A stretch of DNA of 64,000 bases from Smittium culicis (Eukaryota; Kickxellomycota; Harpellomycetes; Harpellales; Legeriomycetaceae), in NCBI GenBank assembly GCA_001970855.1, contig LSSN01001469.1, forward strand, positions 36,877 to 100,876, written 5' to 3'. The translations under genes were made by a program, and so were the position numbers. Below are positions 55,265 to 64,000 of the stretch, in pieces. Numbering within the stretch: position 1 is the stretch's first letter; every line of letters starts with the position of its first letter. The notes under the pieces are model-generated. The model made no database searches. It had not been told where the DNA came from and worked only from the letters and a program-made list of their open reading frames with translations.

Positions 55265-56545
55265 TTAGATGAAAAGCATGAGTAAAGACAGAGGCATCAA
55301 AACGGAGGCTAAGTTGAAAATGGTATATCTGGTGGACGAGCTTGATTTAGAGGAAGAATTAGAAGATGAAGAAGAAGACGAGGAGGAGGAGGAGGAAGAG
55401 GAAGAGGATGAGGATGAGGATGAGGAGGGAGATGGGGATGTAGAACCAGATCCAGAACTGGGTTGGCTAGAGGAACCAGTTAAAAAGGCGACATTGGCGG
55501 TGGCGTTCTTAACAGTGTATTCGTCGACTTTTAAGGGAGATGTATTGTCTGAGCTATTTGAGAACAAGTAGTTTTGAGTTGAACTTACGCTAGTGATGTT
55601 GTTAGCTTTGATCAAGTCGATCAGGTTAGATTCAACAATGTCAAATGAAGAATTTTCAATGACTTTTTCAACTACAGCGGAGAAAAGAGCGTGTGTTCTG
55701 GTAGTTGGGTGAACATCATCAAAGTACAGGTAATCGTCAGAGCTGCTACATGCTGTGGTCAAAGTATTATTTTTAGAGATGTAACAACCAGCGCTGGTAC
55801 TCACAAAATTAAGTGCTGCCCCTACTGAAGGTTCTGCAGCGACTTTGAGGAATTTATAGAAACTAGCGATACGAACGTAGTCAATGGACCCATTGTAAGT
55901 GGCAACTAAAGAGGCAGCAGAGGAAGATAGCAGGTTGTTGGTGGCGACAATGTAGTTGTTTAGCATAGTGCGACCAGTTATTTCATAATTTTGAGCAAAT
56001 GGGATCAGTTCGAGATTAGGAATATCGGCAATGACGAATTTCTTATAGCCTAATTTAGCCATGAAGTTGACACCATACAAGACATTGTTAACAAAACCAG
56101 TTGTGAATAATTGAGTATCAATCTTTCCTGTGGCGAAGGCATCGGAGGAGCCTAATATGTCGTTGGTGCCTATTTCAATGACAACAATATCGTCTTCAAT
56201 TGATGAAGAGTTGAATTTCCCACCAAAAGTAGAGTTAAACATCGTTATTTGGTCGATAACGCTTGGAATAGTGATGTTTAACCCAGAAAAGCTGTTTATG
56301 AAGGTATTGTTGCAAGTGGCACCGCCATAAGCGTAGTTGATCAAAGTATAGTTGTTTTTGTACGCCAAGTATTCATTCCACATTGGACCATTAGAAAATC
56401 TGCCTGGAACCCATGGTATGACATTCTTGGCTCGGTCGACATTTCCGATGTCAGAAAGACTGTCCCCAAAAACTATGAGTCTTTTGGAAGCTGCAGAAAC
56501 TGAAAGAGCCAAAGCAATTGAGCATGAAACGAGTTTAGAGAACAT
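55265..56545 (-). CDS. GPI-anchored GDSL/SGNH esterase (CE16-like)
   Basis: Intronless, 426 residues, paralogue of the esterase at 50554. The signal peptide is at about 1-19. Block I is the normal VFGDSLSDIGN with nucleophile Ser29, then GRFSNGPMWNEYLAY and NYAYGGATCNNT, block III EIGTNDIL (about 125) and the catalytic FDDVHPTTRTHAL near 277. The catalytic part is followed by a serine tract of about 45 residues (about 358-405) and a terminal hydrophobic stretch (LASVLMPLSLLMLF), the usual signals for GPI anchoring, so the enzyme is likely displayed on the cell surface or wall on an O-glycosylated stalk. The serine tract comes from a GAGGAG-type trinucleotide repeat (complement strand, about 55370-55430), likely to vary in length. 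The ATG at 56545 directly precedes the signal peptide. It lies about 1 kb from the GH81 start. Confidence 0.92.
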   Translation of the reverse strand: MFSKLVSCSIALALSVSAASKRLIVFGDSLSDIGNVDRAKNVIPWVPGRFSNGPMWNEYLAYKNNYTLINYAYGGATCNNTFINSFSGLNITIPSVIDQITMFNSTFGGKFNSSSIEDDIVVIEIGTNDILGSSDAFATGKIDTQLFTTGFVNNVLYGVNFMAKLGYKKFVIADIPNLELIPFAQNYEITGRTMLNNYIVATNNLLSSSAASLVATYNGSIDYVRIASFYKFLKVAAEPSVGAALNFVSTSAGCYISKNNTLTTACSSSDDYLYFDDVHPTTRTHALFSAVVEKVIENSSFDIVESNLIDLIKANNITSVSSTQNYLFSNSSDNTSPLKVDEYTVKNATANVAFLTGSSSQPSSGSGSTSPSPSSSSSSSSSSSSSSSSSSSSSSNSSSKSSSSTRYTIFNLASVLMPLSLLMLFI

Positions 56546-59500
56546 TATATTATATATTTTAAATACGTTTTATAAATAGATAAAAAGCAGAGAAATTAGC
56601 TCAGAACTAAATTTACTAGATTGATTGGAGCAAGTAGATAAGTAAAGGGTAAAAAAAACGACTATAAGGGGGTTTTTAAAAATTAAAAGAAATTGAAAAT
56701 ATAATCATAAATATACGATCAGGGAAAGTTAGAGAATATATATTTATAGCGCGAACACACTGTTGAGGTTTATGAGTATGACTCGTCCCTTAATTTTATC
56801 GTTAACAGTGGTGAAATTAAAAATATTCAAATAAGAGTAAAAAATTTATCAAAAATTACAAACCGTTTTTTTTTACCTAAAAAGCATTTCTGTGATCACA
56901 CTATAATCAATAAAACTTTGAAAGGTTTAGCTGAACTCTTATATTTGGTATTACAAAAAAATAGACCTATTTCACGATTAGATTAATTGGGGTTAAATAG
57001 ATCTCTTTTTTTTTATGATTTTCTGAAACATTATTTTCACTTTTTTGTAATTCTGAATTTAATACAGTTAACTATTACAATCTTTAATTTGGTAAAACGA
57101 ATTACAAACTTTCTTATGATGTTTTGATACTCGATTTTTATTTTTTAAAAAAATAACGCGCAAAAAAAAAATTACATTTTTACAGTATATCAAACGACTT
57201 AAACATTAATTTTAACTATAAATTTTCGACTTGATAACACTATATTTGATGCCAGTATATAAACTATATCCAAACATATATTAGTACAGTAACGCTAATT
57301 ATTTACAAATTTTATGTTCGCGAAAATTTAAGCTGTCATAAAATAAATTTTTTTATTTTTTGTTTTACGAGGGTTTTTTTTCTTCAATAATTAAGAAATT
57401 CAATGGTACTGATTCCTATACCCCTTTGGAGAGTCAGCAACCTTTACTTGTTTATAAGCCATTTTTGGTTAAACCAAGTTTCAAAAATTCTTTAAAGTAT
57501 ATGTTATATTCATAACCAATAAAATTTATTCTTCTATTTATATTTATCAATTTGTCATTTTGTTGGCTAGCTTGACGTGAGCTAATCTCGTTATTCGTGT
57601 GTCTATTAAACTACTTTTATTTTTATATAGCAGAAAATTCTATTTTTTCGCGAAGTTTTACTACACAAATCTTTCATGAAAACAAATTAAAATAATTTTG
57701 TTATAACCTGCCAATTTCTTTTTTGGGGAAAAGAGGAGAATTTCGTTTTATTAAAAAAATGGTAAAAAAGAATTTAATTAAAAGTTCCAAAAAAAGATAA
57801 AATCAAGTATTCTGCTAAAATTACGCCTTGTTATTCGCGAGCACATTTTAAAAATTATAAGCCAAAACAAGAGAGCTACCTGTATGTTGATTTTTAATAC
57901 TATACGCCCTTGATAAAAAATATCTAACAAAAAAGAAAGCACTAATTTAGCCCAATTAGTATTTTCACCTCAATTTTCCCATTTTCTTTTTAACGTATTT
58001 TTCTTTTTTTGGCTCGCGCGTGCCTTTTATATATCTATTCTAATATTTAGATATGACCTTTATTAGTATATGAATTTTTAAAAAATTACGCAATAGAAAA
58101 TAAATGATTCAATTATCGAAAAAAAGCCAAATTTCCATAAAACGCTTACTAAAAATGACAATTATCATAAAACCAGAATTAGGAATCAAATTATTGGATT
58201 CTACCACAATAGTTTTTTTAGTGAATTAAAACTTGCGGCTTACTCTTTTTGAGTATAAAATAGGCAGGTAGCTAAATTAACGCTATTATTTTTACAAAAT
58301 ATACACTAAAACGATTAAATTCAACCTTTATTGAGCTGATTATTTTATGGGTGAAAGCATTGGATTCCAATTACCTATTATTTATTTTAATTTCGTGAGA
58401 TGTAGATAAATTTTGAATTTTTAGTATTTACTAAAAGTTTAAACATATTTTGAACTTTTAAAGGTTGTTCTGTAAAGTAATATAGATATTATAAAGAAAA
58501 TATTTTCTACCGTCAGACTAAGTATTTATATTTTTTGATTATAATTTCAAGTATAAATTTGGACATCTAATATTTGAATGAAACTAAAAATAATAATAAC
58601 TAAAGTGTTGTTTATTGAACCGCAGATTTATTACAACGCGTGTATTTTAGCGCTTTATTGGATATGATGTATACAAATCCTTGGTATTAATTTATATAAA
58701 TATAATTTATACATAATTAATTGAATCGTTAAATTCGACTATAATATTGTCGGAAACCTGTTATTGTAAAAAATAGGAAAATAGGAAAATCCATAAATTT
58801 AAGCATTAAAAGAAACAACGATTGCCTTCAAACATTAGGCTTCCAAAACAAGTGGAAAATGATAAAATATTCACCGGGAAAATCCTAATAAAATCATTTT
58901 AGATGTTTATAGACGTTTATATTTAATTATATACTTAATAGAAAAAAAACCAAGATAAAAAAAAAAGATATGGCGTAAAAAGTCAAAAAAAAACAGAAAT
59001 TGAAACCCCCTCCCTCCATCCATCCACCCAGATTCTCCAAGAAGAAAATAATTCAGTAGATTTTTTTCAGCAAAAAATTAAAAGATCATTTAACTTGATA
59101 TTTTACTGTTTAATTTAATTATCTATTAGTTTTTAAATCTATATTTTCTAAAACATAGTTAGATATTATTAGCACTGTATTCGTTTAGATACTAACTCTT
59201 AGTTAATTGAAGCTTTGTTAACAAAAAACTTAACAACTTACTATTTTATTTACAAAACTGGTCCTAAATTTACTAAATTTGCTAAATTTTTATATCTCAA
59301 TTACTAAAATTATTTATTTTAATCTTTAAATCCCATCTTATCTCTATTATTAGTAAATAAATTATGTATCATATGAAATTGCTGTTTAATTTGGTCTCAA
59401 AAAACCCCGCTAAATATCTACAAAACCCTGTTAAAAATATTGCTTTAGATTTTATTTATAAATGATGTCTGCACGTCAAAATTTTGTTTATATTATAAAA

Positions 59501-62500
59501 AATTTCTAAAATAACTACTATTTAAGTAGAATTTTAAAGGCAATGTTCTAGTATTAAAATTGATATAGGTGCACTTCAATACACCGACTAATAAGCATTT
59601 GTATTTATTAATTTTGCAGTGCCATGGTATTACTCCTCTCAATGTGATATATATTTTATTACAACAAAATTAATCGCCAGAATTCTTCTTAAATATTCAA
59701 ATCGAAGAAAATCAAAAATTTGGGTTTCTAAAATTAAATATCAATAAAACACCCTCCATTAAAATTCTTAATAAAAATCGAGATATTGGAGTATATAGGC
59801 ATTTAATAGAAACATTCAAATAGTTATATACACCACAAAAAAAAAAATAAAGATTTTTTCTTATCAATACCAGAGTCTGTATATTTCTGGTTTAATTCTT
59901 TATGCGTGTATTTTGTAAAATACTAATTTAAATTTGACTATATAGTTATTTTATACTCAACAAAACGATACTTTTCCTGCTATAATTCGCATATAAATTT
60001 ACTTTTAAAAAAATATATAGCGTATTGCTAATTTATTTTTTACATTCTATTTAACTTTTCTGGTAGTATTTTATAGAAATATTTCATCTTTAGAAAACAT
60101 CACTATTTTTTTACGATAAATTACACACATTGGTATACTATTTTTTAGTTTAAAAATACTAAATCAAAATCAAATCTTTTAAATATAGAATTAGCTTAAT
60201 AAATCTGACTTGCATCTATTTTTTTTTACCAAAATAATATTTAAAATATGAATCAATAAGGCACATTATAGTGCAGTTCAATTCTAAATTTACATTTCAT
60301 AGATGAAAAATATTTAGAAATTCCTAATTTAATGTAAACTCGGTTAAAATATCTACAAATCTTTTTTTTGTTCGATAGTATATATATAAGTTCTTCAGTT
60401 CAATCGTGAAATATGCGAAGATATTACATTAATTATTATTCTGTAATTAGTCGCTAATCGTAGCCCTATCGTTCTAACCTTCGGTATGATCATCGGGATT
60501 TAGTATACCAATTCAAATATGGATAAAACTCGTGAAAATACGCTAAATTCCATCAGTTTATTTGATGGTTTTAGTAAGTATTAATTAAATGATTTCCAGC
60601 AGCTTTTGATTTTTAGTTAATTGTATATAAAACTGCAGAGATTTTTTTTCTGTTTAAACTTAAAACATAATCAATGACGCAAAACTTGGTCTGAGTGCAA
60701 CTTTTATTGATATTAAATCTATAATGATAGATAATATCGCACTTTTTTTATATTAAAATAATGTATTTAGAAAAACTTGTATAAATACATATTCTATCGC
60801 AATGATATCTTTTCCTGTGGAATAAATTATTTTTTAGGAGTCAGAATATAACTGCATTATTTACTTTAATGCGAGCTCGTGAATGGAACCAAATTCCATA
60901 ATTATGTTTATAATTAGGTTTATATTTTATCATTCTAATAAAGTTTTGAATTAAAGAAAAATCGAACTTTCTCTTAAATTAATATAAATTCGTATAATTA
61001 TCTAGCTCAGTTAGCTTTTTAGAATAAAATTATTTGGAAATTTTAAAATCGTTTATGGAACCTAATTAAAAATTGCTAAAGGTGTAGAAACCCAAAAAAA
61101 TTTCTTTTTTTTAATGAGCTGAATTATCTAATCTGAGGCTATTCAATCTAAAAAGTGCAACTAGACTATTTTTATCTGCATTTAAAATCTAAATTAACAA
61201 ATATTTGAAAGGAAATGAATAATGGCTTAGAATAAAGAGAACTTAGGTTTTGTCGTCGTATCGTCGATCTATAATTTTTAATGTATTAGGGGTAAACTAT
61301 AAATATCCCTCAAACATTCATGCATAAATAACAAGAAAAAAAAAGATAAATAAATAAAACGGTACCAGGTCGAGAGAATAGGCTTTTTTACCTTGTGATG
61401 GGTTTTCCTCATTCCTTAACTTGAAATTTTTATTTAGTTATTTTAATTATCGTATTATATCTTATTTTTATTTTAATAAAGAAGAGTTAAATACATAATT
61501 ATTGGCTAATAATTTAATTTAATTAAGTTAAACAAAATAAGCACCTGTGGAAACACAGGGTGCCGAAATTTTCGATAAAACTCTGCTATTTTTATTTGAT
61601 ATCAATATTTGTATTTTTAATTCAAAAACATATATATTCCATATTTTAGACCTTTAATAGCTGCTAATTTTTTTCTAAAATAAGTTTTATATACTGTTAA
61701 TATCACGATATCGCTAAAAATCGTGTATTATTTCTGCATTGTTGTCATTTATTTACTTTTACTATCAGTACTTAAACCTCGAACGGTCTGTAAGATCAAG
61801 AAGTAACTAGAAAATCAATGAGGTTTTGATATATGTATTATTGATTTTATTAGATTTTTATACAAGCCATAAGCTGTAAGAAGGAAATCTGGAATATGAT
61901 ATCTGTTTTTTCTGATTTGATTAATACAAATAAGCGTTATCTCAGCTATAAATATGAACATTATAGCAATTTTTGATTGCTATAGAATTCGTAAGCTTGA
62001 GCAGATATCCGCTCAGTGAGCCTTAATATTTTTAAAATAATATTATATATTTCAATTTAGAGTGTATAATCTGCTTCAGATGATGAAATTAAATATTTAT
62101 GGCAACTTCCATAAGTTTTGGAAATTTTTTTTGGTAATCTTTATAGATTACTCCTGTAATTCTCCCATAATCAACTGTATATTTCATAGAAATTGATTTA
62201 AAATGTGTTTATTATTAAAGGTTTTAGAATAGAGTGAAAATTTCAATATTTTTATGTTCCCCATAAGCTATGGTATCTTTCAGGTTTTTGGTTTAAATAT
62301 TTTTAGGGTTAATTATTTTTAGAAAAGCTATGCGTGAAATTGATTTAGAAAAGAGTATATAATTTAACTAAGTTAAATAATGGGGGAAAAAAAAGGATCA
62401 ATGAATAACTTAGCTATATCTAGGCATATCTGGTTAAAAGCAGTTATTTTCGTTGGGTATTAATATACAATTGAAATTATTATTTTTACCTACTCTATTT

Positions 62501-62564
62501 TATATTTTTATTGAGGTAAAGAGGGCTAATATTTTTTCTGAAATCAGTTTATATCTTATCCAAT
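56546..62564. other. gene desert
   Basis: Six kilobases without a supportable gene on either strand. Small items: a decayed protein-like scrap near 57400-57480 (minus, MAYKQVKVADSPKGY); a C-rich run CCCCCTCCCTCCATCCATCC near 59006 whose complement could form a G-quadruplex; and a hairpin with a GAAA tetraloop at 61544-61559 (CCTGTG stem). None of these defines a gene. Confidence 0.5.
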
Positions 62565-62674
62565 GAGGTATAATGATTTCATTACACCTCGCTGACCCCC
62601 TTTTAGTCTCATTTTTTTAATATATTCTAATAAAAATATATATTTAACCGAAGAGGCGAAACTGCGGTTTCGCC
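62565..62674. repeat. two adjacent hairpins
   Basis: GAGGTATAATGA at 62565-62576 pairs with TCATTACACCTC at 62579-62590 (12-bp stem, one mismatch). GGCGAAAC at 62655-62662 pairs perfectly with GTTTCGCC at 62667-62674 around a TGCG loop and is followed by ATCTTTTT, resembling an intrinsic terminator or an RNA polymerase III end. GC-rich stems are rare in this AT-rich region. No gene is attached that I can see. Confidence 0.6.
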
Positions 62675-62876
62675 ATCTTTTTATTTCTTTGGTTTTACTA
62701 AAATACCCATATATTAAAAAAAAATATATTAATTAAGATCACAAAACCACCTAAAATAAACAATAATACAACAAATAATATAATAAAAAATACAAAATAC
62801 AAAATAATTTAATTTTATTCCTTTGGCCACAGCAAACTGATATGAGAAAAAAAAACAATTGAGATGAGAATTGAAT

Positions 62877-63012
62877 TAATAGATAATAGATAATAGATAA
62901 TAGATAATAGATAATAGATAATAGATAATAGATAATAGATAATAGATAATAGATAATAGATAATAGATAATAGATAATAGATAATAGATAATAGATAATA
63001 GATAATAGATAA
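62877..63012. repeat. tandem heptanucleotide repeat (AGATAAT)n
   Basis: About 19 nearly perfect head-to-tail copies of the 7-base unit AGATAAT, without point differences that I can see, ending in GATAAGGGT. A minisatellite of low complexity, not telomere-like. Confidence 0.92.
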
Positions 63013-63564
63013 GGGTATTAGTAATCATCCATTCATATTGAATACAGTGAAAATCTTAAAAAAGGTATAATAATTAATTTTTACTATGAATAGCCAACAT
63101 GTAGTATTATCCAAATCTTATATCATTTATTACTATTAGTAAATTATAATAAAGTTCAAATTAAAATTTTTTGAATGGGTATATAAATAAACTCTATTTT
63201 GGATATCTTGAACACGGATTCACTTTTTTATGCGTTTAATTTTTTTCTCTAATTAAAAATTCATTTTTTTATCATAATTACATCAAAAAAAATATTTAAA
63301 AAGCTTTTTTTATAAAAGAATAACTAAATATAAAATGAAAAAAATTCGAAATTTTTATCAAATTATTCCAAACTTGACTTCTATATACAATAAAAGAGTG
63401 AAATACATTAATTAGAAAGCTAAATGTTAGATTATGTGATGAAAAGCTTGTAGATTCAGATAAATAATCCAAAAGTCTTTTATAGCTGAAAATAGAAATA
63501 ATTTTAATTGGGAAATTCTATTAATAGTATAATCAGAATTTAATTAATCAATTTTTCATGAATG

Positions 63565-63665
63565 GAACTTTCTATAACCTTCTAGAATGTTCCAGAATAT
63601 TCAGATATCATCAACAGCAATGTTCTAGAATGTTATGAAACGTTCTAGAACATTTCCGAAGTTTC
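63565..63665 (+). promoter_or_regulatory. two heat-shock-element arrays
   Basis: Inverted GAA/TTC pentamers in 5-base register, the binding site of heat-shock factor. Array 1 runs from GAA 63565 through TTC 63570, TTC 63580, GAA 63585, TTC 63590, GAA 63595 to TTC 63600, with one imperfect unit at 63575. Array 2 runs from TTC 63623, GAA 63628, then TTC 63643, GAA 63648, GAA 63658 to TTC 63663, with imperfect units at 63633, 63638 and 63653. Seven and six perfect units respectively make this a very strong site. It lies about 190 bp upstream of a TATA box. Confidence 0.88.
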
Positions 63666-63853
63666 TTATCGATTTTAATTGTTCTTACGTAATAATTTTA
63701 CGTATTCATATTTTTAAACATCGATAACGATTTATTTTGATTACTAATCAAGTTTGATTAGTAATCAAACAGATATTTTTCTATAGCTTTCTTTTTAGTT
63801 TATTCTGTAGTTTTTCTTTTAAGTTTATGACCTAAAACCAAGCAACGGAAAAA

Positions 63854-63863
63854 GTATAAAAAG
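63854..63863 (+). promoter_or_regulatory. TATA box of a gene starting beyond the window
   Basis: AGTATAAAAAGG, a strong TATA element, follows the heat-shock elements at a distance typical of fungal heat-shock promoters. No ATG occurs on the plus strand between it and base 64000, so the coding region (probably a heat-shock protein) should start after the window. The gene identity is inferred only. Confidence 0.6.
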
Positions 63864-64000
63864 GTTACGTTTTTCCTGTCTTGAATTCAACATCTAGTAT
63901 CTTGTATACTTTCTAATAAGTAATAAATAAATATCTTTATAGTAAATATAACTTCTGATTCACTTGCCTTGCACTCTTATAACCCAGATCTTGACACTAT

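Noticed and set aside
55269..55571. Acidic Glu/Asp-rich 100-codon frame on the plus strand
   Set aside because: It is the antisense of the serine tract of the GPI-anchored esterase.
1..64000. CRISPR arrays, rRNA genes, tRNA genes, bacterial or phage features
   Set aside because: None is visible; the gene structures with introns are eukaryotic, and I found no convincing tRNA or rRNA signature on either strand.

Overview
This is an AT-rich eukaryotic window, almost certainly from a fungus. Genes carry short spliceosomal introns (GTAAGT or GTATGT-type donors, TAG or AAG acceptors), exons are visibly richer in GC than the surrounding DNA, and the encoded proteins are typically fungal: an indoleamine dioxygenase of the NAD-biosynthesis type, a tunnel-family mRNA 5'-triphosphatase, a GH81 endo-1,3-beta-glucanase and CE16-like GDSL esterases. 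The very AT-rich gene deserts with decayed transposons, and the mix of families, suggest an early-diverging fungus such as a Kickxellomycotina/Harpellales gut fungus. That placement is an inference; no rRNA or other decisive marker is present.

Layout. 0-15 kb is mostly a gene desert: one aldo-keto reductase (1545-2438, minus), then decayed DNA transposons, a Tc1/IS630-like transposase remnant (about 6.0-7.0 kb) and a pogo/Tigger-like remnant (about 10.9-12.5 kb). 15-32.7 kb is a gene-dense island: a RING/SIM protein resembling SUMO-targeted ubiquitin ligases (15066-16967, minus), a six-exon OTUD3-like deubiquitinase (18413-20053, minus), indoleamine 2,3-dioxygenase (20508-22097, minus), an eight-exon mRNA-capping RNA 5'-triphosphatase (24019-25876, minus), the five-exon GPI ethanolamine-phosphate transferase 2 LAS21/GPI7 (26532-30379, plus), and a four-exon unknown protein with one C-terminal membrane segment (30748-32711, minus). 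32.7-45.6 kb is again a desert, with a non-LTR retrotransposon endonuclease relic near 37 kb, a 22-G homopolymer, and one small secreted protein (40415-41167, minus). 45.6-56.5 kb is a second island: an eight-exon choline/ethanolamine phosphotransferase with a tandem-motif promoter (46211-48256, plus), a possible 61-aa membrane peptide, a secreted GDSL esterase (50554-51765, plus), a GH81 glucanase (52139-54187, minus) and a GPI-anchored GDSL esterase (55265-56545, minus). 56.6-64 kb has no genes I can support, but ends in two heat-shock-element arrays and a TATA box that appear to drive a gene beginning just beyond the window.

Three copies of a roughly 197-bp miniature inverted-repeat element with TTAA-like ends lie in the 44-55 kb region, and a near-perfect 100-bp palindrome with the same TTAACCC ends lies at 4.66 kb. 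Functionally, the two phosphoethanolamine-related genes (LAS21 and the phosphotransferase) are linked in lipid metabolism, since the phosphotransferase can make the phosphatidylethanolamine that LAS21 uses as donor. The two esterases and the glucanase plausibly act on polysaccharide. The STUbL-like and OTUD3-like genes both belong to the ubiquitin system. I see no operon-like organisation. Exon joins were worked out by hand from splice signals, reading-frame phase and family motifs; they are internally in phase but not supported by transcript data.
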